From positions 1-64,000 of the forward strand of contig CAVUIK010000002.1 of the NCBI GenBank assembly GCA_963741565.1: 64,000 nt of DNA, in the 5' to 3' direction. Source of the DNA: Ga0077555 sp963741565. Lineage in GTDB: Bacteria; Pseudomonadota; Alphaproteobacteria; Rhizobiales; Hyphomicrobiaceae. The translations under genes and the position numbers were made by a program. Of this stretch, positions 8,971 to 17,307 are shown in pieces; within the stretch, counting starts at the first letter, position 1, and the number at the start of each line of letters is the position of its first letter. A model generated the notes under the pieces. It was not told where the DNA came from. It saw only the letters and a list, made by a program, of their open reading frames with translations, and did no database searches.

Positions 8971-10224
8971 ATGGCGCGCAGGACATCCGCGATGCGGAGC
9001 TTAGCAGTTGGCATTGGCGATGTGGAGCGGGCGGCCGGCCTGCTTGCAGGCGCTGTGGCCGTGACCGATTGTGACCCGAGCCGCACCCTTTCCGAGATGC
9101 TGGGCGCCGAGATCTGGCTGAAGTTCGAGAACCTGCAGTTCACCGCTTCGTTCAAGGAGCGCGGGGCCCTCAACCGGCTGGCGGCGCTGTCGGCGGCCGA
9201 TCGTCGGCGCGGCGTCATCGCGATGTCGGCCGGCAATCATGCACAAGGCGTCGCCTATCATGCCCGGCGTCTCGCAATACCGGCGACGATCGTCATGCCG
9301 GTCGGCACGCCGATGGTCAAGGTTGAGAATACGCGCCGTCATGGTGCCGAGGTTGTCGTCACCGGCGCGACACTCGAGGACGCGGCCGTGTTCGCCCAGG
9401 AGCAGGCATCGAAGCGCAAACTGACGTTCGTCCATCCCTATGACGATCCGTTGGTCATTGCGGGACAAGGGACCATCGCTCTCGAGATGCTGGCCGCCGT
9501 TCCTGAGCTCGATACGCTGGTCGTGCCGATCGGCGGTGGCGGGCTCATCAGTGGCATGGCGATCGCCGCAAAGGCGCGCAACCCCGAAATCCGCGTGATC
9601 GGTGTCCAGGCCCGCCTCTATCCGTCGATGTACAATCTGATCAAGGGCACGACACTGCCGATGCGCGGCGATACGCTGGCGGAGGGCATCGCCGTCAAGT
9701 CGCCCGGGGCGATCACCTCGGAGATCATTCGCAGTCACGTCGACGATATCGTGCTGGTTACCGAAGAGCACATCGAGCACGCCGTGAGCCTGCTGATCGG
9801 CATCGAGAAGACGGTGGTCGAGGGCGCGGGGGCTGCGGGACTTGCAGCCCTGATTGCGGAACCGGAGATGTTTCGCGGCGCCAAGGTCGGGCTCGTTCTG
9901 TGCGGCGGCAACATCGACACGCGCCTGCTCGCCTCTGTGTTGACCCGCGAGCTGGCGCGGGAAGGGCGGCTCTCTCAGCTCATCATCGATCTGGTTGACC
10001 GGCCGGGCCAGCTCGCGGCTGTCGCGACATTGCTGGGCGAAGCTGGCGCCAACATCGTCGAAGTCTCGCACCAGCGGACATTCTCGGATCTGCCAGCCAA
10101 GGGCACGCTGCTCGAGGTGGTCATCGAGACCCGTGACCGGGCCCATTTGAACGACACCGTCGACCGGCTCCGCAAGGCGGGCTTCGAGGTGGATATCCAG
10201 ACCAATCCCGGAGGAACACGCTGA
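8971..10224 (+). CDS. Threonine ammonia-lyase with C-terminal ACT domain
   Basis: A PLP fold-type II enzyme converting threonine to 2-oxobutyrate and ammonia. The PLP lysine is Lys62 in TASFKERGA; SAGNHAQGVAYHA and the glycine loop PIGGGGLISG follow. An ACT domain occupies about residues 340-410 (DRPGQLAAVATLLGEAGANI). About 417 residues is normal for the single-ACT enzymes (IlvA/TdcB group). Start ATG 8971 has GGGGA before it. The gene runs opposite to the Lrp regulator and overlaps the next gene by one base, so lyase and E1 are translated together. The context favours a catabolic role over isoleucine synthesis. Confidence 0.88.
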   Translation: MARRTSAMRSLAVGIGDVERAAGLLAGAVAVTDCDPSRTLSEMLGAEIWLKFENLQFTASFKERGALNRLAALSAADRRRGVIAMSAGNHAQGVAYHARRLAIPATIVMPVGTPMVKVENTRRHGAEVVVTGATLEDAAVFAQEQASKRKLTFVHPYDDPLVIAGQGTIALEMLAAVPELDTLVVPIGGGGLISGMAIAAKARNPEIRVIGVQARLYPSMYNLIKGTTLPMRGDTLAEGIAVKSPGAITSEIIRSHVDDIVLVTEEHIEHAVSLLIGIEKTVVEGAGAAGLAALIAEPEMFRGAKVGLVLCGGNIDTRLLASVLTRELAREGRLSQLIIDLVDRPGQLAAVATLLGEAGANIVEVSHQRTFSDLPAKGTLLEVVIETRDRAHLNDTVDRLRKAGFEVDIQTNPGGTR

Positions 10225-12656
10225 TGGATGGCGCAACGACAGCAACGACAGGCCTTGCGCGGCCGGCATCACAAGATCCGGCAACGCTCGCCATGTTGGG
10301 CGAGCTCGAGCGCAAGGTGCTCTGGCTCTCTTCGTACATGATCCACCACGCCAATCATGAGGTCGATCGCGGCGACGGCTTGAAGGTCGGCGGCCATCAG
10401 GCGTCGTCAGCGTCGCTCGCGACACTCATGACGGCGCTCTATTTCCATGTCCTCAAGCCCGAGGACCGGATCGCCGTGAAGCCGCACGCGAGCCCGATTT
10501 TCCACGCGATCCAGTATCTGTTCGGCTACCAGGAGCGCGAGCGGATGATCAATTTCCGCGGCTTCGGCGGTGTACAGTCCTATCCCTCGCGCACCAAGGA
10601 CAAGGCCGATATCGATTTCTCGACCGGCTCGGTCGGTCTTGGTGTCGCGACGACCGGCTTCTCGAGCCTCATCCAGGATTATGTCCGCGCCAAAGGCTGG
10701 AGCAAGGACTGGGGCAAGGGCCGTCTTGTTGCTCTGATGGGTGATGCCGAGATCGACGAAGGCAACGTGCACGAGGCGCTTCTCGAATATTGGAAGCACG
10801 GTCTCAAGAACTGCTGGTGGGTGGTCGACTACAACCGCCAGAGCCTCGACAGCGTCGTCTCCGACCAGCTGTTCATGAAGGTCGCCGGCCTGTTCGAGAA
10901 CCTCGGCTGGAAGGTGATCCTGATCAAGTATGGCAAACTGCTGGAGGCAGCCTTCCGCGAACCGGGCGGCGCCGCCCTGCAGCGATGGATCGACGACTGC
11001 CCGAACCAGCTCTACTCGGCGCTGGTCTTCGAGGGAGCCAAGGGCTGGCGCCGCCAGCTGGAGACGGAGCTCGCCGCGCATCCCGATACGCTGGCGATCA
11101 TCCGCCGTCATGATGACGCGGCGCTGGCGCGGCTGATGACCAATCTCGGCGGCCACGACATGGTCTCGATCCTCGAAGCTTTCGAGGGGGCGCCGTCCGA
11201 TCAGCCGGCCTGCTTCATCGCCTATACGATCAAGGGGTTCGGCCTGCCGTTCCAAGGCCACAAGGACAATCACGCCGGCCTGATGAACAAGGCGCAGATG
11301 CAGGAATTCCGCGTCGCGCAGGGCATCAACCAGGGCGAGGAGTGGGAGAAGTTCGCAGGCCTTCGCATTCCGGCCGCCGAGGTCCAGCAGTTCCTGTCGC
11401 GGGTGCCGTTTGTCCAGAAGGGGCGGCGCGATCTCAAGGCCGCGAAGATTCCGGTTCCCGCCATCCCGCTGCTCGACGTGACGGGCAAGATTTCGACGCA
11501 GGCCTCGTTCGGCCGCATCATGGATGAACTGGCCAAGAGCGGCGCGCCACTCGCCGACCGCATCCTGACGACGTCCGCCGACGTCACGGTCTCGACCAAT
11601 CTCGGCCCCTGGGTCAATCGCCGCGGTCTCTTTTCGATGGAGAGCAAGGAGGATGTCTTCCGGACGCGCGGCCTGATGAGCCCGCAGCGCTGGGAGATGT
11701 CGCCGAAGGGCCAGCATATCGAGCTTGGCATCGCCGAGATGAACCTGTTTCTGCTGCTGGCGGCGGCGGGGCTCTCGCATGCCCATTACGGCGAGCGCCT
11801 GATCCCGATCGGAACGCTCTACGATCCCTTCATCTGCCGCGGCCTCGATGCGCTGAACTCGGCCTGTTACCAGGACGCGCGCTTCATGGTGGTGGCGACG
11901 CCGGCCGGTATCACGCTGGCGCCCGAAGGCGGCGCGCATCAGTCGGTGTCGACCCCATTGATCGGTATGGCGCAGGACGGCCTTGCCTACTTCGAACCCG
12001 CCTATGCCGATGAGCTCGCGGTGATCATGGGCTGGTCGTTCGAGTACATGCAACGCGACGCCAAGGAAGACAAAGCCGAACGCTGGCATCGCGACCAGAA
12101 GGGGGGCTCGGTTTATCTGCGCCTCTCGACGCGGCCGCTGGATCAACTGCAACGGCCGATGTCGCCGGAGCTGCGCGACGACATCATCAACGGCGGTTAT
12201 TGGCTGCGCCGTCCAGATCCGTCGACGGGCCTCGCCATCGTCTATATGGGCGCGCTGGCGCCGGAAGCGATCGAGGCGGCGGGGCTGCTCGCGGAGGATC
12301 GGCGGGGCATCGGCGTGCTCGCCGTGACTTCGGCGGACCGGCTCTCGGCTGGGTGGCATGGAGCCCAGAAGGCTCGAGAACAGGGCGACCGGGGCGCTGA
12401 AGCCCATGTCGAGGCGTTGCTCGCCGACTTGCCGCGCGACGCCGGAATCATCACGCTCTGCGACGGGTATCCGGAAGCGCTGTCCTGGATCGGCGGCGTC
12501 ATGGGGCACCGGGTGCGCGCGCTGGGCGTCGAGCATTTCGGCCAGTCGGGTTCGCTGTCGGAGCTTTATGCGCACTATGGCCTCGATGCCAACGCGATCA
12601 TGGCTGCGGCCGAAGGCCTGTCGCGCAAACCCGTTCGATATCGACAATTCCGGTGA
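10224..12656 (+). CDS. Thiamine-diphosphate 2-oxoacid dehydrogenase E1 (AceE/MdeB-like, transketolase fold)
   Basis: An 810-residue single-chain E1-type protein. The ThDP motif is GDAEIDEGN (residues 173 onwards) with Asn204 in VVDYNRQSLD; the pyrimidine-domain part includes HIELGIAEMNL and a C-terminal transketolase-like domain. It resembles homodimeric pyruvate dehydrogenase E1 but is shorter than AceE. In Pseudomonas putida the similar MdeB is an alpha-ketobutyrate dehydrogenase E1 beside the Lrp-type regulator MdeR. Here the gene is preceded by GGAGG and starts on the last base of the threonine ammonia-lyase stop, so 2-oxobutyrate is its likely substrate, giving propionyl-CoA. No E2 or E3 gene lies nearby. 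Confidence 0.75.
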   Translation: MDGATTATTGLARPASQDPATLAMLGELERKVLWLSSYMIHHANHEVDRGDGLKVGGHQASSASLATLMTALYFHVLKPEDRIAVKPHASPIFHAIQYLFGYQERERMINFRGFGGVQSYPSRTKDKADIDFSTGSVGLGVATTGFSSLIQDYVRAKGWSKDWGKGRLVALMGDAEIDEGNVHEALLEYWKHGLKNCWWVVDYNRQSLDSVVSDQLFMKVAGLFENLGWKVILIKYGKLLEAAFREPGGAALQRWIDDCPNQLYSALVFEGAKGWRRQLETELAAHPDTLAIIRRHDDAALARLMTNLGGHDMVSILEAFEGAPSDQPACFIAYTIKGFGLPFQGHKDNHAGLMNKAQMQEFRVAQGINQGEEWEKFAGLRIPAAEVQQFLSRVPFVQKGRRDLKAAKIPVPAIPLLDVTGKISTQASFGRIMDELAKSGAPLADRILTTSADVTVSTNLGPWVNRRGLFSMESKEDVFRTRGLMSPQRWEMSPKGQHIELGIAEMNLFLLLAAAGLSHAHYGERLIPIGTLYDPFICRGLDALNSACYQDARFMVVATPAGITLAPEGGAHQSVSTPLIGMAQDGLAYFEPAYADELAVIMGWSFEYMQRDAKEDKAERWHRDQKGGSVYLRLSTRPLDQLQRPMSPELRDDIINGGYWLRRPDPSTGLAIVYMGALAPEAIEAAGLLAEDRRGIGVLAVTSADRLSAGWHGAQKAREQGDRGAEAHVEALLADLPRDAGIITLCDGYPEALSWIGGVMGHRVRALGVEHFGQSGSLSELYAHYGLDANAIMAAAEGLSRKPVRYRQFR

Positions 12657-12669
12657 CAAGCGCGCCTGC

Positions 12670-12684
12670 TTAACCGCGCCTTAA
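12670..12684. promoter_or_regulatory. CtrA-binding box upstream of the PilZ gene
   Basis: An exact TTAA-N7-TTAA (TTAACCGCGCCTTAA) lies 65 bp before the PilZ-domain gene start and 14 bp after the E1 stop. This is the full CtrA consensus, and CckA, which controls CtrA, is encoded in the same window. Confidence 0.6.
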
Positions 12685-12749
12685 TCCCGTTCGCCTAATC
12701 TCCAGCCACCCGAATTGGGGGTTGACGGCGTGGTGCAGGGTTCGTTTCC

Positions 12750-13118
12750 ATGAGTTTGCAGAACAGAATGCGGTCGATGGCGCTTGACCGCGCTGCGGTC
12801 AAGCCGGTCGTAGACGATCAGGCCTGCAATCGCCGGTCGAAGCGCAAGTCGACCTCACTTGCATCCATGATCACGTTCACGGGTATGCGCACGTCGATCG
12901 CTTGCACCGTCGAGGATATGTCGCTGTCCGGCGCCAAGATCGCCTTTTCGAAGGCCCTTCTCGATACGATGGGCGACATGGAGCATCTGCCTGATCGTCT
13001 GGTGCTGGTGCTCAGGGCCGATCGCATGCAGGTGCAGTGCGAGGTCAAATGGCGCCGTGCCGGCAAGATCGGCCTGCGCTTCCTTGGGCCGCCGATGCCG
13101 ATCGCGGCGCGCCGCTGA
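12750..13118 (+). CDS. PilZ-domain protein
   Basis: A 122-residue single-domain protein. The c-di-GMP-binding PilZ signatures are present: an Arg-rich NRRSKRK followed by EDMSLSGAKI (D-x-S-x-x-G), then the beta-barrel ending with CEVKWRRAGKIGLRF. It probably acts as a c-di-GMP receptor affecting motility, surface attachment or polysaccharide. The exact CtrA box upstream suggests cell-cycle-timed expression. It converges on the tRNA gene. Confidence 0.85.
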   Translation: MSLQNRMRSMALDRAAVKPVVDDQACNRRSKRKSTSLASMITFTGMRTSIACTVEDMSLSGAKIAFSKALLDTMGDMEHLPDRLVLVLRADRMQVQCEVKWRRAGKIGLRFLGPPMPIAARR

Positions 13119-13139
13119 ACGGCGACAGCGCCGATGTGA

Positions 13140-13215
13140 TGGTGGGCCCGGAGGGACTCGAACCCCCAACCAAGCGGTTATGAGCCGCCGGCTCTAACCG
13201 TTGAGCTACGGGCCC
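13140..13215 (-). tRNA. tRNA with CAU anticodon (probably Ile2, alternatively Met)
   Basis: A full cloverleaf on the minus strand: acceptor stem GGGCCCG/CGGGCCC, D arm GCTC-GAGC, anticodon loop CTCATAA, TTCGAGT loop, and an encoded CCA at 13140-13142. The anticodon is CAU. The anticodon arm followed by CGCTTGGTT resembles tRNA-Ile2, whose C34 is changed to lysidine by TilS, more than elongator tRNA-Met, but such genes are often annotated as Met. Confidence 0.93.
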
Positions 13216-13324
13216 GATTCTGCGGGCCGCCCTCTATATCAGATGTTGCGCGTGGTGCGGAACTGTTGCGTGTCGTTCTGCGCCAGGGGGACCTCTATGG
13301 CGCGCGCTATGGCTCTGGCGGGCA

Positions 13325-13340
13325 AAATTGTCGACAATTT
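13325..13340. promoter_or_regulatory. 16-bp perfect palindrome upstream of the TadG-like gene
   Basis: AAATTGTCGACAATTT is an exact dyad in an AT-richer stretch 62 bp before the next gene. It is followed by TTAACC and TTAA half-sites (13346-13365; spacing 9, so not a canonical CtrA box). It is a candidate operator; the regulator is unknown. Confidence 0.4.
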
Positions 13341-13402
13341 GTTCCGTTAACCAGACACCTTAATCGGAGCGAAACGTCCATTCGCTATTCGTCAGTTTTC
13401 AT

Positions 13403-15241
13403 ATGACGCGTAGAGTAGGCCGGTTCGCCATGTTGTGTATCTCAAACCGTTTGATGCAAGTTCTCTCCGGCGTTCGTCCAACTGCGCGGAGTTTTGCCTC
13501 GGATCGTCGTGGTACGATCGCCATCCTGGCAGCCTTTGCCATTTTCCCCTTGGTTGGCGCTGTTGCGATCGCCCTCGACTATAGCCGCGCTTTTCGGGCC
13601 CATTCGGCGCTGCAATCGGCGATCGACGCCGCCGCGCTTTCGGCCGCTCGCCTCGGTAATGTCAGCACCGGACAGATCAATACGGCCGCGACCGCCTTCT
13701 TTGAAGCCAATGGCGGGCGGGCGCGCAATATCGACGGGCTCAACCTGTCGATCCTGAAAACCCCGACCGGGGTGAAGATCGAGGCGGCCGGAACGGTCAA
13801 GCCATACTTCTTGCCGGTGATCGGGATCAACACGGTCGATGTCAGTGCAGTTGCGGAAGCAGCGACCGATCCCGGCGATCTCGAAATCGTTCTGGCGTTG
13901 GACAATACGGGCTCGATGCGCGGCTATATGGGCGACCTCAAGACCGCGTCGCGCGATCTCGTCAATGCGATGTTCGATGCGACCAACAACTCGAGCAAGC
14001 TGAAGATCGGCATCGTGCCATACGTCGGCGCCGTGAATATCGGCAATGGCGGCACCCAGATGAACTGGATGGATCAGGCTGGCGATGCGCGCTGGCACGG
14101 CCAGACATTCGAGTGGCAGTGGGTCGCCATGCAATCGGGCTGCGTGTTGGAGCCGGATACGGGGGGCGGCGGTGGATCCAGCGGTCCCGGAAACGGCACG
14201 GGCGGCGGTGACCGTTCGAGCCTGCATCAGAGCTGGTCCGACCGCTTTGCCGATGGCCTGCGCGCCATCGTCGGCATCAATCGTGCTTACGCCAATTCGG
14301 GGCCAACCGTGCCCCCGGGTTACACATCGTCGCGATATCGCGGTTGCGATTTTCTCGTCGCGCCGAGCAAAGTCAACCACTTCGACCTCCTCGCGCGAAT
14401 CCCGAACACGCAGTGGAAAGGGTGCGTAGAGGCCCGTGCCGAGCCCTACGATGTGACCATCGAGCCGCCACGGACCTCCAATCCGGACACGATGTTCGTC
14501 CCCTATTTCTGGCCAGATGAGCCGGATCAGAGCCGGACCGACGTCAATCGGTTCCCGAACGACTTCATGGCTGACAGTGATCCACCGGCTGGCTGGTCTT
14601 ACGAATGGGAAGGCGGCAGGCATCGCAATATCTGGAAGTACAGCAATGTGGCCGGCACCATCGTCGAGACCGGCCCCGTCAGCAAAGGGCCGAACCAGGC
14701 GTGCCCCGATCCGATCAGGCCATTGACCAATTCGCGCAGCGACCTCCTCAGCGCAATCAACAACCTCTCGCATTGGGAGGGGTCGGGCACGGTCTCGTCG
14801 GAAGGCCTGATGTGGGCTTGGCGGGTCCTGTCACGCGACTCCGGGACGTTCAGCGAGGCCAAGGCCAAGGGCGAGGCGACCAAGGTCATCGTTCTCATGA
14901 CCGATGGCCAGAACGCCGCCGCTGAGCAGGCGTCCTGGTCCTCGTTCACGGACTACACGGCCTATGGCTATCTGCAGGGCGCGCGCGTCGCACCCATGAC
15001 CTATCAGGGCTACAAGAGTCACATCGACAGCCGCCTGTCGCTCGCCTGCGCCAACGCGAAGGCTGATGGTGTGACGATCTACACGGTCACGTTTGGCAAT
15101 CTCGACGTAGCAACGCAAGGCCTCTACGACGCGTGCGCAACACGTCCGAGCTATCACTACAGCGCAACGACGGCGGCTGATCTGGTGGCAGCGTTCCGCG
15201 ATATCGCGGTCAAGTTGACGGCGTTGCGCCTCGTCAACTAA
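13403..15241 (+). CDS. TadG-like pilus-assembly protein with von Willebrand A domain
   Basis: A 612-residue protein. Near residue 30 begins the TadE/TadG motif: SDRRGTIAILAAFAIFPLVG followed by a long helix ending ALQSAIDAAALSAAR, the form of pseudopilin-like membrane anchors. Then comes a von Willebrand A domain with MIDAS motif LALDNTGSM and later VIVLMTDGQN, interrupted by a Gly/Pro-rich insert around residues 245-300. TadG-like proteins take part in assembly or anchoring of Flp pili, but no other tad genes are visible here, so the gene is an orphan. Upstream ATG codons at 13430 and 13454 are alternative starts. Confidence 0.85.
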   Translation: MTRRVGRFAMLCISNRLMQVLSGVRPTARSFASDRRGTIAILAAFAIFPLVGAVAIALDYSRAFRAHSALQSAIDAAALSAARLGNVSTGQINTAATAFFEANGGRARNIDGLNLSILKTPTGVKIEAAGTVKPYFLPVIGINTVDVSAVAEAATDPGDLEIVLALDNTGSMRGYMGDLKTASRDLVNAMFDATNNSSKLKIGIVPYVGAVNIGNGGTQMNWMDQAGDARWHGQTFEWQWVAMQSGCVLEPDTGGGGGSSGPGNGTGGGDRSSLHQSWSDRFADGLRAIVGINRAYANSGPTVPPGYTSSRYRGCDFLVAPSKVNHFDLLARIPNTQWKGCVEARAEPYDVTIEPPRTSNPDTMFVPYFWPDEPDQSRTDVNRFPNDFMADSDPPAGWSYEWEGGRHRNIWKYSNVAGTIVETGPVSKGPNQACPDPIRPLTNSRSDLLSAINNLSHWEGSGTVSSEGLMWAWRVLSRDSGTFSEAKAKGEATKVIVLMTDGQNAAAEQASWSSFTDYTAYGYLQGARVAPMTYQGYKSHIDSRLSLACANAKADGVTIYTVTFGNLDVATQGLYDACATRPSYHYSATTAADLVAAFRDIAVKLTALRLVN

Positions 15242-15249
15242 GGCGGGCC

Positions 15250-16156
15250 TTATCGCAGGTCGATCACCAGGGGCGGCGGCATCTGCGCCGCGGCGCCGGG
15301 CTGGAGATCCCAGTCGCGGACGTTGCGCATCTCACCCGAAGTGCGCACGCGCTCGAGCCGCTCGAGGTCGGCGGTTGCAAACACGAGCTGCGGCTCGCCG
15401 AGCGGGCCCTCGTCGAGGACGCCGGTATCCGAAACACCAGCCTCGGCGGGAACGAAGATGCCGGCAGCGCCGGAACTGCGGTCGACCGCCGGCGACCACA
15501 GCGCCTCACCGATGGTCGGCGAAACAGCCGTCACGACGGTGTTTTCGAGCGCGCGCGCGAGGGCCGCCGTGCGGACGCGGTTGAAGCCGGACACCCGTTC
15601 CGTGCAGGCGGGCACAAGCAGCAGGCGGGCCCCGGCCTCACATTGCGCGCGTGCCAGCAGCGGAAATTCGCTATCATAGCAAATGAGCACGCCGATACGG
15701 CCGAGGACGGTGTCGAACACGGTTGTCGGCCCCCCGCCGACAATGCCCCAGTCGTGCTCGAACGGTGTCATGATGATTTTTTCGGCGACGCCGATGCGGC
15801 CTGTTGGCGTGATGAGCCGGGCGGCGTTCGCAAAGCGACCGTCGTCGCGGAGCCTCGGGTCCGCTGGCGGCCAGAATGTGGATCTTGTGGTGGCGGGCGA
15901 GGTCGCCGAGGCGCCGGTCGATCTCCGGCAATGTCCGCGAAACAACCGCGAGCGAGGCTTGGAGGCTGCCCGCGATCTCATCGCCGAACAGGCCGGCGAT
16001 CTCCATCGCGCCATACTCCGGAAAGGCGACAATATCGGCGCCACCTGCCGCCGCATCGGCGATCCAGCGCGCGAGTTTGGCCTCCAGTGCATCGAGATTG
16101 GCAAGCCGGTCGATCGGATATTGGGCCGCCGCAATGCGGATGCGCGCGGGTGTCAT
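15250..16156 (-). pseudogene. Carbon-nitrogen hydrolase (nitrilase family), single-base frameshift
   Basis: Two frames together make one nitrilase-superfamily amidohydrolase of about 300 residues. The first frame (from ATG 16156) holds RIRIAAAQYPI and the catalytic Glu in AFPEYG; the second holds the Lys in VAEKIIM and the Cys in LICYDSEFP. The frames join at a GGG run (CCC on the coding strand, 15857-15859); removing one base restores ILAASGPRLRDDGRF across the junction. The enzyme would hydrolyse or condense an amide or nitrile of unknown identity. It is third in a tight operon behind the GNAT gene, one base after its stop. All catalytic residues survive, so a sequencing error is at least as likely as decay. 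Confidence 0.82.
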
Positions 16157-16157
16157 G

Positions 16158-16748
16158 TCAAAGGGCCTTCATCCAGAACTGCATCGGTTTGACCGTTGGC
16201 TCGGTGGCGCCGATATCCGGCCAGGTGAAATGGGCGACCAGCCCATCGACCGGCGCGTATCCCCGGGCGCTCCAGAATTCGTCGAGCGTGAAGTAGTGTC
16301 GCGGGCGCATCGGGAAGTTATCCGGCCGGACGACCCCGCAAAACGTCGCATGCGTAAATCCGCCGAGCCCGCGCGCGTGCGCCTCGCGATGATCGAAAAA
16401 CGCGTGTCCGAGCCCGCGGCGGCGGTACTCCGGCAGCAGGGCCGACTCGCCGAAATAGAAGATCGTTTCGACGTCGTATCGGTTTGCGAGGAAAGGTGCG
16501 GCGAATTCCTTGGCATGGCCAGCAAGCGGGCAGCCTGTCGCGGCGCCGACGATCGCGGCGCCGTCGCGTGCGGCAATGATGACGGCCCCCTTGTTGGCGG
16601 CGAAACTGCGGATGTAGGCCTCTTCGTATTCGAGCGAGCCCGCATAGAGATACGGCCACTCGCTGAACACCTTCATTCTGAGACGCGCCAGATCTGGCAA
16701 GGCGTCCCGGAGCGCCGTACCAGTCAACCTTTCGATTTCAACGGTCAT
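16158..16748 (-). CDS. GNAT-family N-acetyltransferase
   Basis: A 196-residue protein with the acetyl-CoA-binding motif of GNAT enzymes (LLPEYRRRGLGHAFFDHREA) in its second half. It would transfer an acetyl group to an amine; the substrate is unknown. It starts inside the stop of the preceding gene (ATGA overlap) and is followed at once by the nitrilase start, so the three genes form one operon. The NTF2 protein, GNAT and amidohydrolase together suggest modification of a small nitrogen compound, but this is inference. Confidence 0.85.
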   Translation of the reverse strand: MTVEIERLTGTALRDALPDLARLRMKVFSEWPYLYAGSLEYEEAYIRSFAANKGAVIIAARDGAAIVGAATGCPLAGHAKEFAAPFLANRYDVETIFYFGESALLPEYRRRGLGHAFFDHREAHARGLGGFTHATFCGVVRPDNFPMRPRHYFTLDEFWSARGYAPVDGLVAHFTWPDIGATEPTVKPMQFWMKAL

Positions 16749-17164
16749 GCCGTCTCTCCCGTCACCTGCAGCAGCCAGTCGGTCAGATTGTAGTAGGTGG
16801 TCACACGCGTGATGTGTCCGCCAGCGACCGCGAAAAACGTGCCGGCAGGCAGCACGTAGGTTTGGCCTTTTGCCGGCGGCAGCCCTTCGTCCGTGTTCTT
16901 GTAGGTGCCGTGCACCATGAACTCGGCCGAGGCGCGCGACCCGTCCGGGTTGGTCATGATCGCGATGTTGGCGAGACGCTCCTGGTAGAGATGCGTCATG
17001 CGGGCATTGAACGCTCGGAACCGTTCTCTGCCTTGGCGGCGTTCGCCCTGGTTGACGTCGTGGATCACGTCTTCGGCAAGGCAATCCAGCATACCGTCTG
17101 TGTCGCCGCGATTGAACGCGTCGTAATAGCGTTGGATCAGGGCGGTGGTCTGGGGGGCTGACAT
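16745..17164 (-). CDS. NTF2-like / SnoaL-like protein
   Basis: A 139-residue alpha+beta cone protein typical of the ketosteroid-isomerase/SnoaL superfamily (ALIQRYYDAFNRGDTDGMLD at the start, VLPAGTFFAVAGGHITRVT at the end). ATG 17164 is preferred because GGAG precedes it; a frame to 17209 exists. Members may be small enzymes or ligand-binding proteins. It is the first gene of the operon that continues with the GNAT and nitrilase genes. Confidence 0.8.
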   Translation of the reverse strand: MSAPQTTALIQRYYDAFNRGDTDGMLDCLAEDVIHDVNQGERRQGRERFRAFNARMTHLYQERLANIAIMTNPDGSRASAEFMVHGTYKNTDEGLPPAKGQTYVLPAGTFFAVAGGHITRVTTYYNLTDWLLQVTGETA

Positions 17165-17307
17165 GGATACGGCTCCGGAATCGTCGGGATCGAGTGGAGC
17201 GATTGGCACAGTCTGGTGGAAATGAAAAGGGAGGCCTGGAATGGCACTTGCGTGGAGGGTGCGCGCGCGTACTCTCCAGCGATGTTTTGCGATTTTGGAG
17301 TATCCGC

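Noticed and set aside
10407..12659. A 750-codon minus-strand frame antisense to the E1 gene
   Set aside because: Antisense frames of this length are common in high-GC genes; the plus-strand E1 has clear motifs and a ribosome site.
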